Positions 39,648-48,992 of a stretch of 64,000 nucleotides of DNA are shown in pieces (position 1 is the first letter of the stretch; each line of letters starts with the position of its first letter). The DNA is from Paraburkholderia sp. IMGN_8. GTDB taxonomy: Bacteria > Pseudomonadota > Gammaproteobacteria > Burkholderiales > Burkholderiaceae. The notes below the pieces were generated by a model. That model searched no databases, was not told where the DNA came from, and worked only from the letters and a program-made list of their open reading frames with translations. The stretch spans positions 4,588,001-4,652,000 of the forward strand of contig NZ_CP150900.1 in assembly GCF_038050405.1 (NCBI RefSeq), given 5' to 3'. The translations under genes and the position numbers were made by a program.

Positions 39648-41096
39648 TCAGCCTGCGACGTAGGCCGTTTTCACGGCCGTCCAGAACGCTGTGTCGGCTG
39701 CGCCGTAGGCCGACGCTTTGCGGCCGCCGGCGGGCGCGTGATGCTCGACGGCGGTGGTCGGCAGGTTGATCGTCACAAGGCCGCTATGCACGTGGCGCCG
39801 GAAATGCCGCGCGCGGGCGAGCGAGCGTGTGGAGATGCCGGCGCATAGACCGTAGGCGGTGTCGTTGGCGAGATGCAGCGCGTGATCGTAGTCGTCGGCG
39901 CTCAGCACGACGGCAAGCGGCCCGAAAATCTCTTCGCGCGCGATGCGGTGGTCGGGTTCGCCGATGAACAACGCAGGTTCGAAAAAGTAGCCGCGCGTCG
40001 CGCGTTCCAACTGCCGGCCGCCGCGCAGCAATTGCGCGCCTTCCTGTTGACCGATGCGCACATAGTCGAGATTGCGCTCCAACTGCGCGGCGTTCGCGAC
40101 CGGGCCGATATCGGTGCCGTGCTTCAACGCGTGATCGACGGTTAATCTGGCAAGCTTCGCCTGCAACGCATCCACAAACGGCTCGAACACCGCGCGTTCG
40201 ACAATCAAGCGCGACGCTGCGGTGCTGCGTTGGCCAGTCGAGCCATATGCACCGCTCAAGGCGACCTCGACGGCGCCGTCGAGGTCGGCATCGGCGAGCA
40301 CCACAAACGGATTCTTGCCGCCCATTTCCAGCTGCACGCGCGCCTGCCGGGCGGCGGCGGCTTGCAGAACCCGCGTGCCGGTTTCCGCCGAGCCGGTGAA
40401 GCTGATCGCGGCCACCAGCGGATGCGCCGCGATCCGCGCGCCGACCTGCCGGCCGCTGCCCATCACGAGATTGAACACGCCCGCGGGCATTCCGGCGCGG
40501 CTGATGACCGTCGCCAGCGCCGCCGCGCACCCAGGCGCCGATTCGGCCGGCTTGAAGACGACGCAATTGCCGTGGGCGAGGGCGGCGCCGATCTTCGCCG
40601 CGGGGATCGCCAGCGGCGCGCTCCACGGCGCGATGATGCCGACCACGCCGAGCGGCTCGCGCGTCACGTCGATTTCGATGCCGGCGCGCGCCGAGGCCAT
40701 CGGCTCGGCGAACGCACGCCATGCCTCGGCGGCGAAAAACTTGAAGATCTGGCCGGCACGCGTCGCTTCGGCCAAGGCTTCCGGCAAGGTCTTGCCGACT
40801 TCACGCGCGAGCAACCGACCTAGCTCATCGCGGCGCGCCAGCATCTCGCTGCCGATCGCATCGAGCGCATCCGCGCGGCGCTGCACCGAACCCAGCGACC
40901 ATTCGCGGAACGCGGAGCTCGCGGCTTCGATTGCGGTATCGGTCTGCCGCGCATCGGCGCGCACATAGTCGCCGACCGGTTCGTCGAGGTCCGATGGATT
41001 GAGCGACACGCCGGTGGTCGCACCCGTCTCCCAGCCGCCGTTAATGTAGTGACGGAACGGACTTGCAACGAGAGGGACAAGCGGATCGCGATTCAT
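39648..41096 (-). CDS. Aldehyde dehydrogenase family protein with both catalytic Cys and Asn replaced by Ser
   Basis: 482 residues from MNRDPLVPLVASPF; the open frame extends 56 residues upstream without family similarity. It has the NAD-binding and general-base regions (FTGSAETGTRV, LEMGGKNPFVV with Glu257). The expected nucleophile, 34 residues after Glu257 in the GQRxT motif, is Ser291 (codon AGC), and the oxyanion Asn of PWN is Ser159 (codon AGC). First gene of the operon, where 2-oxoglutarate semialdehyde dehydrogenase would be expected. As it stands it should lack normal dehydrogenase chemistry. Confidence 0.88.
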   Translation of the reverse strand: MNRDPLVPLVASPFRHYINGGWETGATTGVSLNPSDLDEPVGDYVRADARQTDTAIEAASSAFREWSLGSVQRRADALDAIGSEMLARRDELGRLLAREVGKTLPEALAEATRAGQIFKFFAAEAWRAFAEPMASARAGIEIDVTREPLGVVGIIAPWSAPLAIPAAKIGAALAHGNCVVFKPAESAPGCAAALATVISRAGMPAGVFNLVMGSGRQVGARIAAHPLVAAISFTGSAETGTRVLQAAAARQARVQLEMGGKNPFVVLADADLDGAVEVALSGAYGSTGQRSTAASRLIVERAVFEPFVDALQAKLARLTVDHALKHGTDIGPVANAAQLERNLDYVRIGQQEGAQLLRGGRQLERATRGYFFEPALFIGEPDHRIAREEIFGPLAVVLSADDYDHALHLANDTAYGLCAGISTRSLARARHFRRHVHSGLVTINLPTTAVEHHAPAGGRKASAYGAADTAFWTAVKTAYVAG

Positions 41097-41262
41097 CGAA
41101 AGCAGGAGGCCACATGAGGAAGCTCGGAAAGTCCACGAATGGTATGAGCGGCCCCAATAACTTTCCAATCCCTTTTTGGGCCATCGCGATATCAATTCCG
41201 GTATGGCATGATGAAGCCTTCGCCCCAACAGACGGCTTTGAGCCGCTTTATGGAGACTGGCC

Positions 41263-42240
41263 ATGACCCGCAGCTACTCGAACTGGTTCGTGCGCGCACG
41301 GCTGAAGACGCGGCAGTTGCTGTTGCTCGCGGCGATGGAAGAGGAGGGCAACGTCCGGCGCGCGGCCGACGTGCTCGGCATGACGCAGCCCGCCGCCTCA
41401 CGCCTTCTGAAAGAGCTGGAAGACATGCTGGAGGTGAGCCTGTTCGACCGCACGCCGCACGGCATGCACGCCACGCTGTACGGCGAAGTGATGATCCGCC
41501 ACGCGCGCATGGTGCTGTCGAACCTGAGCCACGCGCACGATGAAATTTCGGCCTTGCGCGCTGGTCTGGCGGGCCAGGTGCGCATCGGCGTGATTGCCGC
41601 CGCCGCCGCGACGATGGTGCCGCGCGCGATCGCCAGCGTGAAAGAGCGCTATCCGCAGCTGCAAATCTGGGCGGAAGTGGAAACCTCCGACGTGATGCTG
41701 CCCCGGATCGCCGAGGGCGAACTGGACATCATGGTCGGCCGCGTGTTGGAGCGGCAAAATCAGTTCAAAACCGAGGTTCGCTATGAACCGCTCGCCGACG
41801 AACCGCTGTGCGTGGTCGCGCGTCCCGGCCATCCTCTCGAAAATGAGACAGATTTGACACTGCGGGCAATCGTCAACGCGAGCTGGGTTTTGCATCCGCC
41901 GGGCAGTGTTTTGCGCCATCGCTTCGATCTGATGTTTTCGCAAATCGGGCTGAATCCGCCGCAAAACGTGGTCAATACCAACAATTTTCTGGCGATTTCG
42001 AGCTTGCTGCTACAAAGCGACATGCTGGCGGTTTTGCCCGACGAAGTGGCGCGTCAATACCAACAGTACGGTGTTCTGAAGCGGATGCCGATCGATTTAC
42101 CGTGCAGGATGGATACATTCGGTATCATCACGCGCCAGTCCCACCTGCTTTCGCCGGCGGCCTCCGTGGTGCTCGAAGCCTTGCGGGAAGCCGCTGCAGC
42201 GGTGTACGGCACCCCCTTCGAGCCGGCAGTGGCGCGGTAA
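41263..42240 (+). CDS. LysR-family regulator, GbpR-like
   Basis: 325 residues. HTH near the N-terminus (EEGNVRRAADVLGMTQPAASRLLKELE) with the LysR hallmark LFDRTPHGM, then a substrate-binding domain. The opening KTRQLLLLAAMEEEGN resembles GbpR, the LysR-type regulator of sugar-binding-protein operons in alpha- and betaproteobacteria. It is divergent from the operon starting at 41096 across 166 bp and is its likely regulator. Confidence 0.88.
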   Translation: MTRSYSNWFVRARLKTRQLLLLAAMEEEGNVRRAADVLGMTQPAASRLLKELEDMLEVSLFDRTPHGMHATLYGEVMIRHARMVLSNLSHAHDEISALRAGLAGQVRIGVIAAAAATMVPRAIASVKERYPQLQIWAEVETSDVMLPRIAEGELDIMVGRVLERQNQFKTEVRYEPLADEPLCVVARPGHPLENETDLTLRAIVNASWVLHPPGSVLRHRFDLMFSQIGLNPPQNVVNTNNFLAISSLLLQSDMLAVLPDEVARQYQQYGVLKRMPIDLPCRMDTFGIITRQSHLLSPAASVVLEALREAAAAVYGTPFEPAVAR

Positions 42241-42472
42241 ATGCTTCTCCCGTTGCAGAAAGCAGCCGGTAGCGCCGTCTAAATGCGAAATCCAGACGGC
42301 GCGCCGCGGGCCGTGGGCCGCATTCTCCGCTGCGATCCACACCACAGCGGGACGCCGGCCTTCGGCGCGGGAGGGGCAAGCGATGTACAAACAACACGGT
42401 AAGCGGCAACGAGCCGTCGACGATTCTTTTTCTGTTCGCTCCGGTGGAGCGAGCACCTGGTATAGCAACGGC

Positions 42473-43027
42473 ATGGCTCTCAAATCGACGATTTACAAGA
42501 CGGAACTCCAGATCGCCAACATGGACCGGCACTACTACGCCGACCATTCGCTGACGATCGCCCGCCATCCCTCCGAAACGGACGAGCGCATGATGGTGCG
42601 CGTCGCCGCGTTCGCGCTGTTCGCGCAGGAACGCCTCGAATTCTGCAAAGGTTTGTCGGATATCGACGAACCGGACCTGTGGCAGAAGGATCTGACCGGC
42701 GCGATCGAAACGTGGATCGAAGTCGGCCAGCCCGACGAACGGCGCATCGCCAAGGCGAGCGGCCGCGCGAACGAAGTGATCGTGATCGCCTACGGCGGCC
42801 GCGCTTCGGACATCTGGTGGCAAGGCGTGAAGAACAAGGTCGAACGCATGCGCAATGTGACGGTGTGGACGCTCGGTGAAGACGTCGCCGCCGCGCTCGG
42901 CTCGCTCGCCGAACGGACCATGCGCCTGCAATGCACCGTGCAGGACGGCGAAGCATGGCTCGGCAGCGCCGAGGCGGACGCGGTGCAGATCAAATGGACG
43001 GTGTTGAAGGCGCCGGCCAACGCTTGA
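42473..43027 (+). CDS. yaeQ: YaeQ family protein
   Basis: 184 residues from MALKSTIYKTELQIANMDRHYYADH, the family N-terminus; the open frame upstream of this Met is not conserved. Other family segments are WIEVGQPDERRIAKAS and VIVIAYGG. YaeQ has a PD-(D/E)XK-like fold but no established role. Stand-alone gene. Confidence 0.92.
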   Translation: MALKSTIYKTELQIANMDRHYYADHSLTIARHPSETDERMMVRVAAFALFAQERLEFCKGLSDIDEPDLWQKDLTGAIETWIEVGQPDERRIAKASGRANEVIVIAYGGRASDIWWQGVKNKVERMRNVTVWTLGEDVAAALGSLAERTMRLQCTVQDGEAWLGSAEADAVQIKWTVLKAPANA

Positions 43028-43115
43028 TAACGCCAGGTGCGTTCGCTGGTTGCGCCTGCCCCTTGCCTTTGCCCCCTGCGTTCGAGCGTCGTCCGCAACG
43101 GCCGCGGTTCATTCG

Positions 43116-43541
43116 TTAGAGCGAAGTCACACGCGCCGCTTCCGGCGGCCCTTTCAGCTCGACCATATTGCCCTCCGGATCGAACAGATACAGCGACGGC
43201 CCAAAGCCGTCCGCGCCATAGCGCAGCGCCGTTTCGCCAAGCCGCGCGCCGTGTTCGGTCAGATGCGCCTTGAGCGCGTCGACGTCGAACGGTTCGATCC
43301 GCAAACACACGTGATCCATGTTGCGTCCCGCGCCGGGCGTGCCGTTTTCGGCATGATCGAGTTTTGCGCCGACCTGCAACAGATCGATCAACGAGCGCCC
43401 GGCGCGCAACTGCGTCAAGCCCAGATCGCGCTGCTCCTTCTCGACACTGCAACCGAGCACGTCGCAATAGAAGCGCGACATCCGCGCGACGTCCGCAGCC
43501 CGAATGACGATGTGGTCGATCTCACGAATGTGGATTTTCAT
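43116..43541 (-). CDS. VOC (glyoxalase-superfamily) protein
   Basis: 141 residues from MKIHIREIDHIVIRAADVARMSRFYCDVLGC. Two beta-alpha-beta-beta-beta modules with metal-ligand-type residues: His10 in the first strand, His in NMDHVCLRIEP, and Glu in NMVELKGP. The family includes lyases, dioxygenases and resistance proteins; the substrate is not evident. Convergent with yaeQ. Confidence 0.85.
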   Translation of the reverse strand: MKIHIREIDHIVIRAADVARMSRFYCDVLGCSVEKEQRDLGLTQLRAGRSLIDLLQVGAKLDHAENGTPGAGRNMDHVCLRIEPFDVDALKAHLTEHGARLGETALRYGADGFGPSLYLFDPEGNMVELKGPPEAARVTSL

Positions 43542-43976
43542 CTCGAACGCCCCCTGGATGGTTCGCTGAACGGGTGAATAGCCAGTGTAGGAGGAAAGGG
43601 AGGGCGCCGCCGTGACAGCAGCGTGTGATCGGCCGTGAATCACCCGCAAAGGGGCGGATCAGGAGGGTACAGACGAAAAATGCGGACGAAAAACTCGGAC
43701 GAAAAAAAGCCCGCTCTATGTGGAGCGGGCTGAATCCATATCAGGAGGAGACATGGAGGAGACAGGTACTAATATACACATCAGGTTGGTGCGACGCAAT
43801 AACTTTTTAAGGGAAAACCCGATATCGTGCCAAATTGTCGCACTTTGCAGCGAAACGAGCGCCTGGTGGCGCTTCCAGCCTACGAGGAAGCGCAATGACA
43901 GAGCAAGAACCGGAGCGTAGTGTGTCGGCATGCGGCCTACATTGGTGAGCATCGACACTGTCTTTCCGGGACGATC
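43542..43976. other. 435-bp intergenic region upstream of ada
   Basis: Contains a hairpin at 43708-43731 and a ribosome-binding-site-like AGGAGGAG at 43743-43750 followed by a 55-codon frame (43753-43920) with no recognisable product. Probably holds the ada promoter. I see no convincing gene. Confidence 0.4.
43702..43731 (-). terminator. Leftward terminator-like hairpin without an obvious gene
   Basis: AGCCCGCTC-TATGTG-GAGCGGGCT with seven T following on the minus strand. No leftward gene lies upstream of it, so it could end a small RNA or antisense transcript from the ada promoter region. Confidence 0.6.
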
Positions 43977-45143
43977 ATGAACCGCACCGACCACACCGCC
44001 ACCACCAGTTGGACCAGCGACGCCGACCGCTGGGACGCCGTCACCCACCGCGACCCGCAGGCCGACGGCGCGTTCTTCTACGGCGTCAAAACCACCGGCG
44101 TGTTCTGCCGCCCGTCGTGCGCGTCGCGCCAGCCGCGTCGTGAAAACGTCGATTTCTTCGTCGACGCAGACGCTGCGCGCGCCGCGGGTTACCGCGATTG
44201 CAAGCGCTGCCAGCCCGGCGGCCTGCCGCGCGAACTCGAGATCGTGAATCGCGCGTGCGCCGCGCTGGACGCCGATCCGCAACAACGCCTCACGCTCGCG
44301 CAGCTGAGCGACGCCGTGCATGTCAGCCCATTTCACTTGCAGCGCCTGTTCAAACGCGTGGTAGGCGTATCGCCGCGTCAGTATCAGGCCGCGCAGCGGG
44401 GCGCCGCGTTGCGCGATGCGCTCCAGCGCGGCTCGGACGTCACGCGCGCCACGCTCGACGCCGGATTCGGCTCACCGTCGCGGATGTACGACAGCGCGTC
44501 GGCCGAATTGGGCATGGCGCCGTCCGCGTTTCGCCGCAAGGGCGCTGGATTGACCGTGCGCTACGCCAGCGCGCCGACCTCGCTCGGCTTCGTGCTGATT
44601 GCCGCCACCGACAAAGGCATCTGCAAGATCGGCTTCGGCGATGATGCCGCGGCGCTCGCCGACGACCTGCACAGCGAGTTTGCCAATGCCGAACTGGTCG
44701 ACGATCCGGCGCGGCTTGCACCGTTCATCGCCCAAGTGGACGCCTATTTGCGCGGCACGCGCCAGCGCTTCGATCTGCCGCTCGATATCGCCGCAACCGC
44801 GTTCCGGCAGCGCGTGTGGGACGCGCTGCGGCGCATTCCGTACGGCGAGACGCGCAGCTATTCGGACATCGCCGAAGCCGTCGGTTCACCCCGCGCCGTG
44901 CGCGCGGTGGCAAGCGCGTGCGCAACGAATCCGGTCGCGCTGGCGATCCCTTGTCACCGCGTGGTGCAGAAGAGCGGGGCGCTGGCGGGCTATCGTTGGG
45001 GACTGCCGCGCAAGGCTGCGTTGCTCGACAACGAAGCGCGGCACGCGCACGACGATCACGACGCGGCCGACCACGAGCGCGAACGCGACCACGAGATCGC
45101 CAACATTGCCGTCACCACCTCCAACCTGGACCACGCCGCGTGA
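43977..45143 (+). CDS. ada: Bifunctional Ada regulator / O6-methylguanine-DNA methyltransferase
   Basis: 388 residues from MNRTDHTATTSW. The N-terminal AdaA zinc domain has its Cys set (GVFCRPSC, DCKRCQP), where one Cys accepts methyl from phosphotriesters. It is followed by an AraC HTH (LAQLSDAVHVSPFHLQRLFKR) and the C-terminal methyltransferase with PCHRV. Methylated Ada activates repair genes. After the normal end there is an unusual His/Asp/Glu-rich tail of about 35 residues (NEARHAHDDHDAADHERERDHE...). Its stop overlaps alkA (GTGA). Confidence 0.95.
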   Translation: MNRTDHTATTSWTSDADRWDAVTHRDPQADGAFFYGVKTTGVFCRPSCASRQPRRENVDFFVDADAARAAGYRDCKRCQPGGLPRELEIVNRACAALDADPQQRLTLAQLSDAVHVSPFHLQRLFKRVVGVSPRQYQAAQRGAALRDALQRGSDVTRATLDAGFGSPSRMYDSASAELGMAPSAFRRKGAGLTVRYASAPTSLGFVLIAATDKGICKIGFGDDAAALADDLHSEFANAELVDDPARLAPFIAQVDAYLRGTRQRFDLPLDIAATAFRQRVWDALRRIPYGETRSYSDIAEAVGSPRAVRAVASACATNPVALAIPCHRVVQKSGALAGYRWGLPRKAALLDNEARHAHDDHDAADHERERDHEIANIAVTTSNLDHAA

Positions 45144-46057
45144 GCACGCTTGACGACGTCGCAACACTCGAACTGCCGTTCAAACCACCCTTCGACTGGC
45201 CCCGGCTGCTGCGCTTTTTCGGTGGACGCGCGACGCCAGGCGTCGAAGCCGTCGAAGACGGCGCCTACCGCCGCGCGATCGATTGGGCCGGCGACAGCGG
45301 CACGCTGACGGTGCGCCTGCATCCTCGCAAACGCTGCATCGTCGCGAGTATCGAGGGGCCTGCGAGCCGTCACGCCGACGCGCTCGCCGTGCCGATCGCG
45401 AAGATGTTCGACCTGCACGCCGAGCCGAAAAAAATCGGTACGGAACTCGCCGCCGACCCGTGGCTCGCGCCATTGATCGAAGCCGTGCCGGGTCTACGCG
45501 TGCCGGGTGCGTGGTCGGGCTTCGAACTGGTGGTACGCGCGATCGTCGGCCAGCAGGTCAGCGTGAAGGCCGCGACCACCATCATCGGACGGCTGGTGCA
45601 GCGCGCCGGCGAACGCATCGAAGGTCATCCGCACGAGAACACCGCGTGGCGCTTCCCGACGCCCGCCGCACTGGCGGCCGTGGATCTGGAGAAGATCGGC
45701 ATGCCGGGTAAACGCGTAGCCGCGTTGCAAGGCTTCGCGCACGCGGTGGCTTCAGGCGATGTGCCGCTTGACAGCAGCGTGGCCGACGCCACCAGCCTGC
45801 GCGCCGCGTTGCTCGCACTGCCTGGCATCGGCCCATGGACGGTCGAGTACGTCGCGATGCGTGCGTGGCGCGACGCCGACGCGTGGCCCGCATGGGACCT
45901 CGTGCTGATGCAGGCGATCTGCGCGCGCGACCCGTCGCTCGTGCGGCCGACCCAGCAGCGCACCCGCACCGATGCTTGGCGGCCGTGGCGCGCGTATGCG
46001 GCGATGCATCTGTGGAACGAAGTGGCGGACCGGGCGGGAGCCGCGCGCGGCGGGTAG
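45140..46057 (+). CDS. alkA: DNA-3-methyladenine glycosylase II
   Basis: 305 residues from a GTG overlapping the ada stop. N-terminal AlkA_N-type domain, then a helix-hairpin-helix (LLALPGIGPWTVEYVAMRAW) with the catalytic Asp in PAWDLVLMQA. Removes 3-methyladenine and other alkylated bases. Translational coupling with ada places it in the adaptive response. Confidence 0.94.
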   Translation: MSTLDDVATLELPFKPPFDWPRLLRFFGGRATPGVEAVEDGAYRRAIDWAGDSGTLTVRLHPRKRCIVASIEGPASRHADALAVPIAKMFDLHAEPKKIGTELAADPWLAPLIEAVPGLRVPGAWSGFELVVRAIVGQQVSVKAATTIIGRLVQRAGERIEGHPHENTAWRFPTPAALAAVDLEKIGMPGKRVAALQGFAHAVASGDVPLDSSVADATSLRAALLALPGIGPWTVEYVAMRAWRDADAWPAWDLVLMQAICARDPSLVRPTQQRTRTDAWRPWRAYAAMHLWNEVADRAGAARGG

Positions 46058-46301
46058 AGCCCTGCCAGCCTTGCAAGTCGGGGAGGAACGCGAGATCGCG
46101 CGACGGGTGCGCGACAGGTAGAGTGACGAGGCAGCCGGCAGGCCGATTCATCGTGAAAACAGGCTGCCTGGCGTGCCGCGAGGCAGCCTCGAAGCGGCCT
46201 CAAGCAGCCGCCGTGGCGAGATGTTAAAGTGCCCGCTACCTGAAAATTCCGCCGAACGTTGTCAACCGCGCAGTGCTGCATCGAATGCAGAGAAGCGGCA
46301 C

Positions 46302-47948
46302 ATGGCGGCCGACAACGCCCGACTCGCATCGATGCCAAACAACACACCTTCCCGCACGACCGACGCGTTCTCGCACCGCTTGTCCGTGCTGACCTCCGGC
46401 CCGCAGCGCGACGCGCTGATTCGCGGCCTGCGCGGCATCGAAAGGGAGAGCCTGCGCGTGACGCACGACGGCCAGCTCGCGCTGACCCCGCATTCACGCG
46501 CGCTCGGCTCGGCGCTTACGCATCCATCGCTCACCACCGACTACTCCGAAGCACTGCTCGAACTGATCACGCCGGCGGAGCACGATGCCGCGATCACGCT
46601 CGAGAAACTCGATACGCTGCATCGTTTCGTCTACGCGGAGCTCGGCGACGAAATTCTGTGGAACAACTCGATGCCGGGCCTGTTGCCTGAGCAGGACGAG
46701 GGCATTCCGATTGCGCGGTACGGCACCTCGAATATCGGCAAACTGAAGTACGTGTACCGCGTCGGCCTGGCGCTCCGTTACGGCCGCACGATGCAGTGCA
46801 TTGCGGGTATTCACTACAACTATTCGCTGAATGAAGAAGTGTGGCGGCTGTTGCATGCCGACCAGCAATCCACGGCGAGCGCTGTCGATTTCCAGTCCGA
46901 ACGTTATCTCGCGCTGATCCGCAATTTCCGCCGCACCAACTGGTTGCTGATGTATCTGTTCGGCGCGTCGCCGGCGCTGGACCGCCGGTTCCTGCGCGAT
47001 CGAAAACACACGCTCGAGACGTTCGACGCCGACACGCTGTACCGCCCGTACGCGACCAGCCTGCGCATGAGCGATCTCGGTTATTCGAATACCACGGCGC
47101 AAGCCGCGCTGCATGCCGACTACGACACGCTGCCGGGCTACCTCGACGCGCTCGCGAAAGCCGTGAGCCAGCCTTATCCCGCGTACGAGGCGATCGGCAC
47201 GCAGCGCAATGGCGAGTGGGTGCAGATCAACACGAATGTGCTGCAGATCGAAAACGAGTTCTACTCGACGATCCGGCCCAAGCGCGTCACGTATCCCGGC
47301 GAGCGGCCGCTGCATGCGCTGGCCGCGCGTGGCGTGCAATACGTCGAAGTGCGCTGCATGGATATCGATCCGTTCGAGCCGACCGGCATCTCGCTGGAAA
47401 CCGCGCGTTTTCTCGATGCATACCTGCTGGTCTGCGCTCTGGAAGACAGCGCGCTGCTGCCGCCTGACGCCTACGCCGAAGCCAATCAGAACTTCGGCCG
47501 CGTGACGATGGAAGGGCGCAAACCGGGGCTCGAACTGACGCGCGACGGCCAAACGGTTGCGATGACAGATTGGGCGAACGAACTGCTCGCCAGGATCGAC
47601 GCAGCTGCTGCTACGCTCGACGCCTTGCAGGGCGGCGATGCGCACGCTCGCGCCGTGGCGGTTCAGAGGGCGAAACTGGCGGATCCCTCGCTGACGCCGT
47701 CGGCGCGCATGCTGCAAGGCATGCACGAGAAGCAGCAGAGCTTCCTTGCATTTGGCCTTGAGCAAAGCGAAGCGCACGCCGCGTATTTTCGCGCGCGTCC
47801 GCTGGATGCTGCGCAAATGCAGGAATTCGCCGAACTCGCCGCACGGTCGCTTGCAGAGCAGGCCAAGCTCGAACAGGAAGAAGTGGGTTCGTTCGACGCA
47901 TTCGTCGCGGCTTACCGGGCGTATACGTTAAACCGCTTCAGCGTCTGA
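46302..47948 (+). CDS. gshA: Glutamate-cysteine ligase (class I)
   Basis: 548 residues from [14 protein letters not shown]; a start at 46332 (MPNNTPSRT) is equally possible. Class I proteobacterial family, recognised by [41 protein letters not shown] and [17 protein letters not shown]. It makes gamma-glutamylcysteine, the first step of glutathione synthesis. Single gene followed by a strong terminator. Confidence 0.96.
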   Translation: MAADNARLASMPNNTPSRTTDAFSHRLSVLTSGPQRDALIRGLRGIERESLRVTHDGQLALTPHSRALGSALTHPSLTTDYSEALLELITPAEHDAAITLEKLDTLHRFVYAELGDEILWNNSMPGLLPEQDEGIPIARYGTSNIGKLKYVYRVGLALRYGRTMQCIAGIHYNYSLNEEVWRLLHADQQSTASAVDFQSERYLALIRNFRRTNWLLMYLFGASPALDRRFLRDRKHTLETFDADTLYRPYATSLRMSDLGYSNTTAQAALHADYDTLPGYLDALAKAVSQPYPAYEAIGTQRNGEWVQINTNVLQIENEFYSTIRPKRVTYPGERPLHALAARGVQYVEVRCMDIDPFEPTGISLETARFLDAYLLVCALEDSALLPPDAYAEANQNFGRVTMEGRKPGLELTRDGQTVAMTDWANELLARIDAAAATLDALQGGDAHARAVAVQRAKLADPSLTPSARMLQGMHEKQQSFLAFGLEQSEAHAAYFRARPLDAAQMQEFAELAARSLAEQAKLEQEEVGSFDAFVAAYRAYTLNRFSV

Positions 47949-47972
47949 ACGGCGAGTATCCGGGATGTGGAG

Positions 47973-47999
47973 AAGGCGGCCTTCGAGGCCGCCTTTTTA
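47973..47999 (+). terminator. Terminator after gshA
   Basis: AAGGCGGCC-TTCGA-GGCCGCCTTTTT. Confidence 0.92.
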
Positions 48000-48157
48000 T
48001 TGTTCGCAGGTAACGTCTACGCGAGCGGCCTGGGGCTTTACCGGTGCAAATCGGCAATATTTCCGCATGCGCTGACGATTCGCTTGCGAGCATGAAACAC
48101 GGTGCTGCCGCTGCGGTCCAACCTACGTGACACACTCCAGAGAGAGGAGGAATCAAC

Positions 48158-48661
48158 GTGACGAAAAAAGGTCTGTTGGCCGTGCTGTGCGTTGCGGCGG
48201 CGGGGTGCTCGACGCAAGGGCAGGTCGATCCGGACGTCATGCAGATTGCGACGACGCCGTTGACGTGTTCGAGCAAAGCCGAGTGCGACGCATGGTGGCA
48301 ACGTGCGCAGACGTGGGTGACGGCTCATTCGAAATACAAGGTCGAATTCACCACAGACACGCTGATCCAGACCGCGGGTCCAGACGGCGGCAAGCGAGCG
48401 TTGGCGTACCAGATTACACGTGCTCCGAACCCTGACGGCACATCGACGATTGGCTTTGCGGCGCATTGCGACGGCTCGCTCGGCTGCAAACCAAACCCAT
48501 GGGCGGCGGGCGCCGACTTCAAGCAGTATGTGCGCGGCACCGCAACCGACGCGCCGCAAGGCGGAGCAAAACCATCACAACCCACACCATCGGCGATGCA
48601 TCCGGATGCATCACAGGGACAATCGATCCCGGGAACGAATGGCGAGTCGATAACGCAGTAA
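48158..48661 (+). CDS. Putative lipoprotein
   Basis: 167 residues from a GTG preceded by GAGAGGAGG. Signal sequence with lipobox VAAAGC (Cys17). The mature domain contains two Cys pairs (TCSSKAEC and HCDGSLGC) and ends in a Pro/Gln/Ser-rich tail. No family recognised. A long interspersed repeat arm begins just after its stop. Confidence 0.82.
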   Translation: MTKKGLLAVLCVAAAGCSTQGQVDPDVMQIATTPLTCSSKAECDAWWQRAQTWVTAHSKYKVEFTTDTLIQTAGPDGGKRALAYQITRAPNPDGTSTIGFAAHCDGSLGCKPNPWAAGADFKQYVRGTATDAPQGGAKPSQPTPSAMHPDASQGQSIPGTNGESITQ

Positions 48662-48705
48662 AAGGCGGGGGAAAAAGCGCGCGTCGCACAAAAAGTACCA
48701 CGGGG

Positions 48706-48990
48706 AAAAGTACCGCTCGGCGCGCGCAGCGCCGCCGGAAGAATGACTGCCTTGTCACTCACGCGGAGTGCGCGAGAGCACGGATTCCAGATGCTCCACT
48801 ACCGTGACTGCGCGGGGGACCCGCTTAGCATTAGCGGTTCGAGCCGCTTTCTTTTGCCTACTTTTCTTTGCGGCGGCAAAGAAAAGTAGGTGCCGCCCCG
48901 CACAGGGGCAACGCTAATAGACCAATAAGAAAACAAGGAAAGGCAACGCCGTAGGCACACAGAAATAAAGCGCCGCCGTAGGCAAAAAAA
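48706..48990 (+). repeat. Interspersed repeat, copy A (single arm)
   Basis: About 285 bp closely matching the right arms of copies B and C. Landmarks are GCGCGCGCAGCGCCGCCGGA, ACTGCCTTGTCAC, the hairpin CTACTTTTCTTTGC-GGCG-GCAAAGAAAAGTAG, the hairpin GCCCC-GCACA-GGGGC, and AACAAGGAAAGGC. It lies between the convergent lipoprotein and efflux-pump genes and probably terminates both. Confidence 0.88.
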
Positions 48991-48992
48991 CC

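Noticed and set aside
43753..43920. 55-codon frame after an AGGAGG-like site upstream of ada
   Set aside because: No family, poor codon use; the site may be chance in the ada leader.
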